A stretch of DNA of 64,000 nucleotides from Rhodospirillaceae bacterium. GTDB lineage: Bacteria; Pseudomonadota; Alphaproteobacteria; Thalassobaculales; Thalassobaculaceae. This document shows, in pieces, positions 27,547 through 35,899 of this stretch; the first letter of the stretch is position 1, and each line of letters begins with the position of its first letter. Both the position numbers and the translations under genes were made by a program. Under the pieces are notes generated by a model. It was not told where the DNA came from, did not search any database, and worked only from the letters and a program-made list of their open reading frames with translations. The stretch covers positions 606,001 to 670,000 of the forward strand of contig JAGYJX010000005.1 of NCBI GenBank assembly GCA_018401495.1. Direction: 5' to 3'.

Positions 27547-29238
27547 ATGGACTATTTCTACCACGTCTTAGTCATGTTCTGCCTGTACGCGATCCTTGCG
27601 ACGTCCTTCAACGTCGTCATAGGGCTGGCCGGATTGTTCGCCCTCTCGCACGCCGCATTCTACGCCATTGGCGCATACACGACCGCGATCCTGACCACCG
27701 CCTACGGCGTGCCGGTCTTCGTCGCGATGGCGATCGGCGTGGTGCTCACTGCCGCCGTCGGCGCAGTCGCGGCTCTCCCGGCACTGCGGGTCGGAGGGCA
27801 CTATCTGGTGGTGGTGACGCTCGCCCTGCAGGTGATCGTGATCGACATCCTGCGAAACGCGCAGGGCCTCACTGGCGGACCGGACGGCATCAGCGGCATC
27901 CCGCGCATCGTGCTCTTCGGCCAGTCCCTGTCAACGCCCGGCTCCTTCCTGGTGCTCGCGGCCATTGTCGCAACAGCGATCTACTTCGCCTTGCGGCTGC
28001 TCGCGGTTTCACCCTTCGGTCGCGCCCTGCGGGCCATGCGCGAGAACGAGTTGGCGGTGCAGTCCGTTGGCAAGAACGTGGTGGCGCTCAAGCTGATCGC
28101 CTTCGCCCTTTCGGCCGGCACGGCGGCCATCGCGGGATCGCTTCTAGCTCACTACATCGCCTTCGTCAGCCCGCAGTCCTTCAGCATCGACGAGACCATA
28201 CTGGTACTCGCCATGATTATCCTCGGCGGGACCGGAAACCTGTTCGGGGCGGTCGTCGGCGCGTTCATTCTGGTGCTCTTGCCGGAGATCCTGAAGTTCC
28301 TGGACCTGCCGGTCGGCACCGCCGACCTCATGCGAAACGCCTTCTACGGGCTGATGCTGATCGTCATTCTGCGCTTCCGTCCCGAAGGTCTGTTCCCGGA
28401 GCGGTACCGCTACACCCTCCCGGCGGAGGCGGAGCAGGCGGCCGGTGCCTTCCAACTCACGCCGCTGGCCAACTTCGAAAACGGAGCGGTGACGCTGGCG
28501 GGCGAGAACCTGCACAAGAACTTTGGCGGCATTGTTGCCGCCAACGGCATCGACATCGAGTTGCGCGCCGGGCTCGTGACAGGCCTCATTGGCCCCAACG
28601 GTGCCGGAAAGACCACCGCCTTCAATCTTCTGACCGGGTTCCTGACGCCGACCTCCGGGACAATCACGCTTCGCGGGCGACCAATCACCGACCGCCGCCC
28701 TCACAGGATCGTTCACTCCGGCGTTGCGCGGTCGTTCCAGGACCTGAAGCTGTTCCGCCGGATGTCCGTTCTCGACAACGTCCTTGTGGCGTTTCCGAAC
28801 CAGTTCGGAGACAAGCTTCACAACGTTTACTTTCGCCCCGGAGCCGTTGCCGCCCAAGAGCGGGCCAACATTGCGCGGGCGCTGGAAATTCTTGAGTTCG
28901 TGGGCCTGCGTGAACGGGCATCGCAGGAGGCCGATGGCCTTTCGTACGCGGAGGAGAAGCTCCTCGTCATCGCCAGGCTCCTCGCCACTGAGGCGGAAGT
29001 GCTTCTACTCGACGAGCCGCTTTCCGGGCTCGATCCCAACACCCTCGCCCGCGTGCTCCCAATCGTGCGCCGCCTCGCCGCGCAGGGCCGCACCGTCTGC
29101 CTGATCGAGCACAATCTGGACGTCATTCGTGAGGTCTGCGACGTCGCCGCCTATCTCGATGGCGGGCGTGTCCTGACGATCGGCCGGCCCGAGGAGCTGA
29201 TGAAGGATCCGCAACTCCTGGAGCGATACATCCAATGA
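27547..29238 (+). CDS. Fused LivM-like permease and LivG-like ATPase
   Basis: 563-residue fusion. Residues 1 to about 295 are a LivM-type permease (FNVVIGLAGLFALSHAAFYA, GGTGNLFGAVVGAFIL). From about 320 to 563 is an ABC ATPase: Walker A GPNGAGKTT near 348, Walker B LLLDEPLSGLDP near 485, and H-loop LIEHNLDVI. The signature motif is unusual, LSYAEEKLLVIARLL instead of LSYGQQ or LSGGQ. The fusion is continuous, with no stop or internal ribosome site seen. It overlaps livF-like by 4 bp. Confidence 0.92.
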   Translation: MDYFYHVLVMFCLYAILATSFNVVIGLAGLFALSHAAFYAIGAYTTAILTTAYGVPVFVAMAIGVVLTAAVGAVAALPALRVGGHYLVVVTLALQVIVIDILRNAQGLTGGPDGISGIPRIVLFGQSLSTPGSFLVLAAIVATAIYFALRLLAVSPFGRALRAMRENELAVQSVGKNVVALKLIAFALSAGTAAIAGSLLAHYIAFVSPQSFSIDETILVLAMIILGGTGNLFGAVVGAFILVLLPEILKFLDLPVGTADLMRNAFYGLMLIVILRFRPEGLFPERYRYTLPAEAEQAAGAFQLTPLANFENGAVTLAGENLHKNFGGIVAANGIDIELRAGLVTGLIGPNGAGKTTAFNLLTGFLTPTSGTITLRGRPITDRRPHRIVHSGVARSFQDLKLFRRMSVLDNVLVAFPNQFGDKLHNVYFRPGAVAAQERANIARALEILEFVGLRERASQEADGLSYAEEKLLVIARLLATEAEVLLLDEPLSGLDPNTLARVLPIVRRLAAQGRTVCLIEHNLDVIREVCDVAAYLDGGRVLTIGRPEELMKDPQLLERYIQ

Positions 29239-29951
29239 CCGCGAGGATACCACTCCTGGAGATCGAGGGTCTCTCCGTCAGCTACGGCAAGAGGCAGATC
29301 GTCTCGGACCTCTCGTTGACTGTGCGCGAGGGCGATATTTTTCTGATGCTCGGGCACAACGGCGCTGGCAAGACGACCCTGCTGCGGTCCATCTTCGGCC
29401 TGCTGAAACCCAGCGCGGGTCGCGTGCGCTACCACGGCGCCGACATCACGGGCCGATCCCCAAAGGACAATGTGCGAGACGGGATCTGCTTCGTCCCGCA
29501 AGGCCACGCGGTCTTCAAACGGCTGACCGTGCACGAGAACCTCATGCTCGGCGCGTTCATCGTCGAAGACAAGTCGATCCTGGCTCCGCGGATCGAAGCG
29601 ATCAACGAGTTGTTCCCGATCCTGAGCGAGCGACGCGACCAGATGGCCGGCACGATGTCCGGCGGGCAGCAACAGATGTTGGCGATCGGAATTGCCCTGA
29701 TGCTTGCCCCGCGCCTGCTGATCCTGGACGAGCCGTCGATTGGCTTGGCGCCCAACCTGGTGATCGCCGTGATGGAAAGCATCGTGAAGATTCGCCAATC
29801 CCTTGGAACCACCATTCTGATGGTGGAGCAGAATGTGGAAAAGAGCCTGCCGATCGCCACCGATACCATGATCATGCGGACCGGTCGGACCGTTTACCTT
29901 GGATTGCCGGAAGGCCTGTCCGATCGCGCGACGCTGATCCAGTACCTGTGA
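29235..29951 (+). CDS. ABC importer ATPase, LivF-like
   Basis: 238-residue second ATPase of the importer. It has Walker A GHNGAGKTT near residue 40, signature MSGGQQQMLAIG, Walker B LLILDEPSIGLAPN and the switch His after LMVEQNVEKS. It would form the asymmetric ATPase dimer with the ATPase half of the preceding fusion. Start overlaps that gene by ATGA. The frame is intact. Confidence 0.93.
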   Translation: MTARIPLLEIEGLSVSYGKRQIVSDLSLTVREGDIFLMLGHNGAGKTTLLRSIFGLLKPSAGRVRYHGADITGRSPKDNVRDGICFVPQGHAVFKRLTVHENLMLGAFIVEDKSILAPRIEAINELFPILSERRDQMAGTMSGGQQQMLAIGIALMLAPRLLILDEPSIGLAPNLVIAVMESIVKIRQSLGTTILMVEQNVEKSLPIATDTMIMRTGRTVYLGLPEGLSDRATLIQYL

Positions 29952-29992
29952 TCGCCTTCGGACGACCCGCCAGACCGACTTCGGAGACCGGA

Positions 29993-31066
29993 ATGAAAAA
30001 GAAGCTGCTTATCGTGGGGGCGCTGGGTGCCGTCGGGCGCTGCGTGCTTGAACATTTCGAGAAGCTCCCCGAATGGGACCTGGTAGGCGCCGCTCGGCGG
30101 CGACCCGACTTCGAGACCCGGGCCAATTGGGCGCAGGTCGACCTGCGCGACGCCGCTGATTGCCGTGACAAGCTGTCTGGCCTGCAGGACGTGACCCATA
30201 TCGCCTATGCAGCCGTGTACGAAAAGGCAGACGTTACCCGTGGCTGGTCAGAGATGGATCACGTCGAAGTCAATCTGGCGATGCTGCAGAACCTTGTGGT
30301 GACGGTCGAGGATAACGCAAAGAACCTGCAGCACGTCACGCTTCTGCAGGGCACCAAGGCGTATGGCGGGCATCTCGGCCCGTTCAGGCAGCCCGCGCGC
30401 GAGACCGATCCACGCTACATGCCGCCAAATTTCTACTACAATCAGCAAGATTGGATCACCGAACGCCAGTCGGGAAAGGCTTGGACTTGGTCGGTGCTGC
30501 GGCCGCAGATCGTCTGCGGGATCGCCATTGGAAGCCCGCTGAACATCATCACCGCCGTCGGCGTGTTTGCCGCAATTTCCCGCGAGTACGGCATCCCCCT
30601 GAGGTTCCCCGGGGGCGCCGAGCGCATCGGCGAAGCCACCGACGCGCGCCTGATCGCCAAGGCTATTGAATGGGCGGCAACAAGCCCGAACGCGCGCAAT
30701 CAGGTGTTCAATATCACCAACGGCGATGTGTACGTGTGGCAGAATATCTGGCCCCGCATCGCTGAGTTGTTCGGCATGGAGCACGCACCAGCGCACCCGT
30801 TCTCCCTGGCTCGTGTCATGCCGCAGAACGAGCCGATCTGGGATCGGATCGTCGCAAAGCACGGTCTGCGTGCCTACAACTACAAGGACATCGTGCCGTC
30901 GTGGCAGTTCGCCGACTTTCTTCTCGGCTACGGCCAACGCCCAAACCCGCATCACATGAGCACGATCAAGATCCGCCAGGCCGGGTTCAACGACTGTGTC
31001 GATACCGAACTTATGTTCATCGAGCTCCTCAGCGAACTCCAGAAGCGGAAGATCCTGCCGGCATGA
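29993..31066 (+). CDS. PRISE-family NAD(P)H enone reductase (SDR)
   Basis: 357-residue extended SDR resembling progesterone 5-beta-reductase/iridoid synthase (PRISE). The dinucleotide motif is VGALGAVGRCVLEHF, followed by GAARRRPDFE. Family landmarks are VTHIAYAAVYEKAD, LLQGTKAYGGHLGPF and PPNFYYNQQDWI, where the second Tyr is the catalytic Tyr of PRISE enzymes. These reduce activated C=C bonds of enones/enals. The ATG at 29993 has GGAG 6 bp upstream; an in-frame GTG at 29948 overlaps livF and is an alternative. Its TGA overlaps the next ATG. The substrate is inferred to be an alpha,beta-unsaturated acid, aldehyde or ketone. Confidence 0.82.
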   Translation: MKKKLLIVGALGAVGRCVLEHFEKLPEWDLVGAARRRPDFETRANWAQVDLRDAADCRDKLSGLQDVTHIAYAAVYEKADVTRGWSEMDHVEVNLAMLQNLVVTVEDNAKNLQHVTLLQGTKAYGGHLGPFRQPARETDPRYMPPNFYYNQQDWITERQSGKAWTWSVLRPQIVCGIAIGSPLNIITAVGVFAAISREYGIPLRFPGGAERIGEATDARLIAKAIEWAATSPNARNQVFNITNGDVYVWQNIWPRIAELFGMEHAPAHPFSLARVMPQNEPIWDRIVAKHGLRAYNYKDIVPSWQFADFLLGYGQRPNPHHMSTIKIRQAGFNDCVDTELMFIELLSELQKRKILPA

Positions 31067-32667
31067 CACCCGAAAGCTTCAACCCTGAATGGCAGACGAT
31101 CGGCGAGTTGATTCGCTCGCGGGGGGCGGAGCGCCCCGATGACCTTGCGGTGGAAGTGGCCGGGCGCAGCCTGACCTATGGCGAACTCGACCGGTTGTCG
31201 GACCGGGTCGCGGCAAACTTGGCCGCGCTCGGCGTCGTGAAGGGGGAGCGGGTCGCAAACTTCGCCTACAACTCGATCGAACAGCTCCTGACCTGGTTCG
31301 GGTGCATGAAGATCGGTGTTGTGTGGGTGCCGCTGAACATCGCGCTGAGCGGCGGAGACCTCGCCTATTCCCTCGACGACGCCGCACCGCGTGTCCTGGT
31401 CATCGATACGGACACCCGGGCAAAGATCGACGAGTTGGCGGCTAGGCGTGAGCTAACGCTACGCCTCTATGAGATCGGCGCCGAGGGCTCCGAGAGCTTC
31501 GACGCGCTCCTGGACCAAGCCGCGCCGGTGCCGTCGGTGGAAGTCGGACCCAGCGACCCGGCCGTGATCATCTATACCGGCGGCACCACCGGGATGCCGA
31601 AGGGTGTGGAGCTTCCACAGTTCGCGTGGATCGCCGCCGGTTATCGGTACATCGAATCCTTCCGCATCACTCCGAACGACGTCCACTATTCGGTGCTCGC
31701 CCTGTTCCACAACGGCGGCCTGATGATCGGCTGCATTGGGCCCCTGGTCGCCGGCATTCCAACGCATATCGAGCGCTGGTTCAGCGTCAGCCGGTTCTGG
31801 CCCCGTGTGCGTGAAACCGGGGCAACGGTGATCGATCCGATCGGCACCATGGTCACCCTGATCTGCCAGCAGCCGGAAGGACCTGGTGACCGAGACCACA
31901 ATGTGCGTGTATCGATCGGGGTGCTCGGTCAGGTCCCGCCCAGCGTGGCCTCCGCCTTCCGCGGCCGCTTCGGCTTCGAGGTGGTCAACGTGTACTCCCT
32001 GTCCGAGACCGGCGGTGTGCTGATCGTCCACAACAAGGGCGACTCCCCGAAACCCGAGTCGAACGGCAAAGGCTGGGGTTGGTGCGAGCTCAGCATACTC
32101 GACCCGCAGGACCGACCGCTGCCGGCGGGGTCGATCGGTGAGATCTGCCTGCGGCCGACCCTCCCGTTCACCTTCATGCTGGGGTATTTCAACAAGCCCG
32201 ACCGCACCGTCGATTGCTGGCGGAACCTTTGGCTGCACACCGGCGACCTCGGCTACCTCGACCAGGAAGGCTACCTCTACTTCACCGGACGGCAGGCACA
32301 CTGGCTGCGGACCCGTGGCGAGAATGTCTCTGCTTACGAGGTGGAGAGCGTGCTCAGCCGCTTTGAGGGCGTCGAGGAGGTGGTCGTCATCGGCGTGCCG
32401 GCGACTTTGGGCGAGGAAGACGTCAAAGCTTTCGTGCGCGTCGTCGCCGGTGCCAGCTTCGACCCGGCGGCGATGGTGCGATGGGCCGCGGCTGAACTCG
32501 CGGTCTTCAAGTTGCCGCGTTACGTCGAGGTGATCGACGAATTCCCCCGCTCCGCCGCCAAACGCGAAGTCGAACGCCACAAATTGAAGGCGCTTCCGAA
32601 CGACGAAGCCTGGGACGCCGAGCGCGTCTTCGGCCGCCGCGGCCTCAGGGGAGAGGCCGCGCCATGA
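31063..32667 (+). CDS. AMP-forming acyl-CoA ligase
   Basis: 534-residue ANL-superfamily ligase that activates a carboxylic acid with ATP and CoA. The P-loop is IIYTGGTTGMPKGV near residue 170. Further motifs are VNVYSLSETGG, the adenosine-binding LHTGDLGYLDQEGYLYFTGR, the hinge after TRGENVSAYEVESVL, and a C-terminal Lys in SAAKREVERHKLK. The profile is closest to crotonobetaine/carnitine-type CoA ligases (CaiC-like). It overlaps the reductase gene by ATGA. The frame is intact. Confidence 0.9.
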   Translation: MTPESFNPEWQTIGELIRSRGAERPDDLAVEVAGRSLTYGELDRLSDRVAANLAALGVVKGERVANFAYNSIEQLLTWFGCMKIGVVWVPLNIALSGGDLAYSLDDAAPRVLVIDTDTRAKIDELAARRELTLRLYEIGAEGSESFDALLDQAAPVPSVEVGPSDPAVIIYTGGTTGMPKGVELPQFAWIAAGYRYIESFRITPNDVHYSVLALFHNGGLMIGCIGPLVAGIPTHIERWFSVSRFWPRVRETGATVIDPIGTMVTLICQQPEGPGDRDHNVRVSIGVLGQVPPSVASAFRGRFGFEVVNVYSLSETGGVLIVHNKGDSPKPESNGKGWGWCELSILDPQDRPLPAGSIGEICLRPTLPFTFMLGYFNKPDRTVDCWRNLWLHTGDLGYLDQEGYLYFTGRQAHWLRTRGENVSAYEVESVLSRFEGVEEVVVIGVPATLGEEDVKAFVRVVAGASFDPAAMVRWAAAELAVFKLPRYVEVIDEFPRSAAKREVERHKLKALPNDEAWDAERVFGRRGLRGEAAP

Positions 32668-32731
32668 ATGCCAAGGCGCGATCATCAGCCGCGATATTGA
32701 CTAACATGGAGAACGGCGTTCTACATGCAGA
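32668..32731. promoter_or_regulatory. IclR upstream region with operator palindrome at 32710-32722
   Basis: AGAAC-GGC-GTTCT at 32710-32722 is a perfect 13-bp interrupted palindrome. The flanking ATG (32706-32708) and CAT (32724-32726) extend the symmetry. It ends 9 bp before the ATG at 32732. It matches the palindrome at 25458-25470 in both arms and spacer length. The likely function is autoregulation and operon control by the IclR protein. Confidence 0.6.
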
Positions 32732-33515
32732 ATGACATCATCCGCCTCGAAGCTCGTTCCGGCGCTCGTAAACGCCATGCAGATCCTTCGATTTATCAAC
32801 CAATGCGGCGAGCCGCCCGGGGTTTCCCAGATTGCGCACACACTGGGGATCAACCCCAGCACCTGCTTCAACATTCTGAAGACGCTGGTGCACGAACGCC
32901 TCCTGGTGTTCGACCCCGTGTCCAAGCGCTACTCCCTGGGGCTCGGTATCGTAGAACTGGCGCATGGTGTGCTGAACGCCGGCTACATGCCTTACATTCA
33001 CCCGTACCTGGAGCGGATCTCGACGACGTTCGGAGTCACGGCCCTGCTCTGGCAGGACGCCGGGCAGAACCGGTTCGTGCTGGTAGACAAGTCCGAATCC
33101 AATCGGGCGATCCGCGTGCAGATTACGATCGGACAGCGCTTTCCAGCGCTAATCGGCGCCTTCGGACGTTGCGTGGCTGCGCAGCGCGGCCTTGCGCGGG
33201 ACGAACTCAGGAAGATGTTCGCCGGCCTCAGGTGGCAGAATCCGCCCAGTTTCGAGGACTACCTGAAGCAGGTCGAGGAGGCGCGCCAGAACGGCTACTC
33301 AATCGACCAGCGGCAACTTCAGCACCGGCGTAACGACTGTGGCGGCAGCCATCACCGACCAAGTCGGTGCGCCGGTCATGGCTATCTCAACCATAGCGAT
33401 CTCAAGCCAACTGCCGGAGATCGACATGGGGATGCTGGCACGCGAAGTGAAATCCGCTGCGCACGAGATCAGTGCCGCCATGAACGGAGGGCGTCCCGGC
33501 GGGCCAAAAAGCTGA
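32732..33515 (+). CDS. IclR-family transcriptional regulator (one frameshift)
   Basis: About 260 residues. The N-terminal winged helix includes LVNAMQILRFINQCGEPPGV and IAHTLGINPSTCFNILKTLV. The effector domain has FPALIGAFGRCVAAQRGLA. A frame change at 33313 (Arg codon with both G and C) restores NFSTGVTTVAAAITDQVGAP and the end GMLAREVKSAAHEISAAMNG. It lies between the ligase and the thiolase-like gene on the same strand and probably represses the island in the absence of a catabolic intermediate. The effector is unknown. Confidence 0.85.
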
Positions 33516-33549
33516 CAGCCGCCTTTCCCGCCGGTTGCAGGAGGGGTAG

Positions 33550-34701
33550 ATGCTGAACGCCGCGATCACCGGCATCGGGGATACTCCAGTCGGACGGGTA
33601 CCTGGAAGCACGGCGACCTCCCTCAACGCCGACGCCGCGCTCGCCGCGCTCAGGGACGCCGGCCTGAGGCCATCGGACATCGACGGCTTCCTGTGCGCCT
33701 ATTCGATCACCCACCCGCACCTGATGATGGCATCGGTGCTGAGCGAACTTCTCGGCCTGAAGCCGAACTTCTGCGCGGCAGTACAGGCCGGAGGCGCCAG
33801 CGCCGGGATCCTCGTCATGCAGGCGGCGGCACTGGTCGAAGCTGGGATCTGCCGCCATGTGCTGATCGCCACGGGGGACAACCGGCTCACCGGAATGGGC
33901 CGCGACCAGGCGGTTGCGACGCTGGCGAACGTCGGACACCCGGTTTACGAGCGCCCGTTCGGCATCAGCGTGCCAGCCGCCTATGCGCTGGTTGCGCAGC
34001 GCTACATGCACGACCACGGCACCACGCTCGAGGATCTGGCGCACGTCGCGGTCGCTCACCGGCGGCACGCAGCCCGCAATCCGCTGGCGCAAATGCGCGA
34101 GTCGATCACCGTCGAAGACGTGATGGCGTCGCGCACAATCAGTTCGCCACTGCGGCTCCTCGACTGCTGCCTGATTTCCGACGGTGGGGCCGCGATCGTC
34201 GTAAGCGCCCGGGACGCCGCCCGGGATCTGCGTCAACCACCCGTGGCGGTCCTGGGAGCCGGTCAGCATCACACGCACGAGCACATCGTCGCATCTCGCT
34301 CGCTGACCAAGTTCGGGTGCACGCAGTCTGCAGCCCAGGCCTTTGGGCAAGCCGGGCTCAAGCCGTCCGACATTGACGTCGCGGGCGTATACGACTCCTT
34401 CACGATCACCCTGGTCGTGCAACTCGAATCCATCGGCTTCTTCGAGAAGGGAGAAACCGGTCCGGCCGCCGCCGCCGGCGACCTCGACCTTGGCGGCCGG
34501 CTGCCGTGCAACACCCATGGCGGTCTGCTGTCCTACGCGCATTCCGGAGCGTCGGGAGGCATGTTCCACATCATCGAAGTGATCAGACAACTGCGGGGCC
34601 AGGCTGGCGACCGGCAGGTGACGGACGCCGAAACCGGCTTCGTCCACACCGATGGCGGCATCCTCTCGGCCCATTGCTCGCTTGTTCTGGGGGCAACGTG
34701 A
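33550..34701 (+). CDS. Thiolase-fold protein without nucleophilic Cys (Ltp2-like aldolase candidate)
   Basis: 383-residue thiolase-superfamily protein of the SCP2/lipid-transfer type (ITGIGDTPVGRVPGSTATSL at the start; PSDIDGFLCAYS). At the position of the nucleophilic Cys the text is AAVQAGGASAGILV, with Gly in place of Cys. The late segment NTHGGLLSYAHSGASGG keeps the His/Gly loop. Loss of Cys fits the retro-aldolase branch (Ltp2 type) rather than thiolysis. The DUF35 partner gene overlaps its stop, as in the Ltp2-ChsH2 pair of steroid side-chain catabolism. Function is by analogy. Confidence 0.8.
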   Translation: MLNAAITGIGDTPVGRVPGSTATSLNADAALAALRDAGLRPSDIDGFLCAYSITHPHLMMASVLSELLGLKPNFCAAVQAGGASAGILVMQAAALVEAGICRHVLIATGDNRLTGMGRDQAVATLANVGHPVYERPFGISVPAAYALVAQRYMHDHGTTLEDLAHVAVAHRRHAARNPLAQMRESITVEDVMASRTISSPLRLLDCCLISDGGAAIVVSARDAARDLRQPPVAVLGAGQHHTHEHIVASRSLTKFGCTQSAAQAFGQAGLKPSDIDVAGVYDSFTITLVVQLESIGFFEKGETGPAAAAGDLDLGGRLPCNTHGGLLSYAHSGASGGMFHIIEVIRQLRGQAGDRQVTDAETGFVHTDGGILSAHCSLVLGAT

Positions 34702-35105
34702 TGGAACCCGAAGCCATGCCGGGGTCGTCCGACACTCACGAGGCCTATCTTGCGGGTTGCCGACGCGGTGAACTGGTGTTCTCGCGCTGCGCTGCATGCC
34801 GCCACGCGCAGCTCGCGGCCTTCCGGGTGTGCGTCGCCTGCGGCACCACCGAACTCGGCACAGAGGTCTCCGCCGGTAACGGGACGATCGCGTCCTTTAC
34901 CATCGTGCATCGTGCACCATCGGACTTCTTCAAGGCCCGAGCGCCCTACGCACTCGCCCTCGTCGATCTCGACGAGGGGTTCCGCGCGATGATGGGGGTT
35001 CGAGGCCAGCCAGCCATCGGTGAGCGGGTGACGGTGGCAATTTCCGGGCTAGGGCCGGCGGGCGAACCCCTGCCCGAAGCCTGGATCGAGGGAGAGCGCC
35101 GATGA
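34701..35105 (+). CDS. DUF35 Zn-ribbon/OB-fold acyl-CoA-associated protein
   Basis: 134 residues. A rubredoxin-like zinc ribbon has C30, C33, C44 and C47 (SRCAACRH, RVCVACG). An OB-fold follows (GTIASFTIVHRAPSDFFKAR, then PYALALVDLDEGFRAMMGV). Such proteins are obligate partners of thiolase-fold aldolases and of MaoC hydratases. ATG 34701 overlaps the thiolase-like stop (TGATG), supporting a stable 1:1 complex. Its stop overlaps the next ATG. Confidence 0.9.
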   Translation: MEPEAMPGSSDTHEAYLAGCRRGELVFSRCAACRHAQLAAFRVCVACGTTELGTEVSAGNGTIASFTIVHRAPSDFFKARAPYALALVDLDEGFRAMMGVRGQPAIGERVTVAISGLGPAGEPLPEAWIEGERR

Positions 35106-35491
35106 ACTTCGATGACTTCGAGGTCGGCGCCGAGTACGGGAGCATGAAACTCGAACTCCACCGTTCGCTGATCGATGATTGGCGGCTGCTGTTCCCGCAG
35201 GCGCCGGCGGAAACCGGTGCTACGGCCATTCCGCTCGGCTATGTCTCGATCATCGCCATGCGGGCCTACATGCACGCTGTAAGCGTCCGCCCTCCCGGCA
35301 ATGTCCACGGGGAGCAGACCTTCGAGATCGAACGGCTGCCCGACATCGGCGCGACCGTGGTCACCGATCTCTCGTGTATCGACAAGGAGTTCAAGCGGGA
35401 GCGCCGCTGGGTGACGTTTGAGACCCGGACGCGCGGCACCGACGGGTCGCCACTGTTCACGGGAGTGATGAAAATTGCCTGGGCCAGATGA
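35102..35491 (+). CDS. Hotdog-fold (MaoC-like) protein without NPxH motif
   Basis: 129 residues, MNFDDFEVGAEYGSMKLELH at the start, a common MaoC-type N-terminus, then HGEQTFEIERLPDIGATVVT. The usual catalytic D-x-N-P-x-H is absent; LIDDWRLLFPQAP stands near its place. It may be the structural half of a heteromeric hydratase with the next gene. It overlaps the DUF35 gene by ATGA and the next gene by about 17 bp if that starts at TTG. Confidence 0.7.
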   Translation: MNFDDFEVGAEYGSMKLELHRSLIDDWRLLFPQAPAETGATAIPLGYVSIIAMRAYMHAVSVRPPGNVHGEQTFEIERLPDIGATVVTDLSCIDKEFKRERRWVTFETRTRGTDGSPLFTGVMKIAWAR

Positions 35492-35899
35492 ACAGACCGT
35501 CGAGCAACTCTCTGAGATCGCAATGGAAATCGACCAGGCGGCAATCAACGCTTATGCCCGGATCACCGACGACTTCAACCCTATACACACCGATCCGACC
35601 TTCGCTGCGACAACACCGATGGGCGGCGTGATAGCGCACGGCACCATGTCGCTGAACCTGATCTGGCAGATGGCGGCGCAGAACTTCCGGGAGCGATTTC
35701 GGACAGATCGGGATGAAGATCCGCTTCGTGGCCCCGGTTCGGCCGGGTGATCGTGTGGCAGCCGGGCGGACGGCGAACCGCCGATGGCCCCGGTCGCTAC
35801 GAGGTCTGGGTGAGAAACCAGCGGAACGAGAACGTCATCGCCGGCACGATGACCCTGCGCGGGCACGGTGAAACCGTCGGATCGGGGGTCACCAAATGA
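35475..35899 (+). CDS. MaoC-family enoyl-CoA hydratase (two frameshifts)
   Basis: Short R-specific hydratase-type protein. The active-site motif is ITDDFNPIHTDPTFA, followed by GVIAHGTMSLNLIWQM. Frame changes at 35699 (Phe codon with both T and C) and near 35780 restore GQIGMKIRFVAPVRPGDRVA and YEVWVRNQRNENVIAGTMTL. The start is uncertain: TTG at 35475 with GGGAG upstream, or ATG at 35523. It probably hydrates a CoA-bound enoyl intermediate before aldol cleavage. Confidence 0.75.

Noticed and set aside
27547..29238. Two separate livM and livG genes
   Set aside because: The frame is continuous with no stop, and no ribosome site was seen at the domain junction.
33550..34701. Ordinary acetyl-CoA acetyltransferase
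   Set aside because: The nucleophilic Cys is absent and a DUF35 partner overlaps, which favours an aldolase-type role.
35475..35750. 91-residue stand-alone MaoC fragment
   Set aside because: Two single-base changes restore a full-length protein ending at the ATGA overlap with the next gene.
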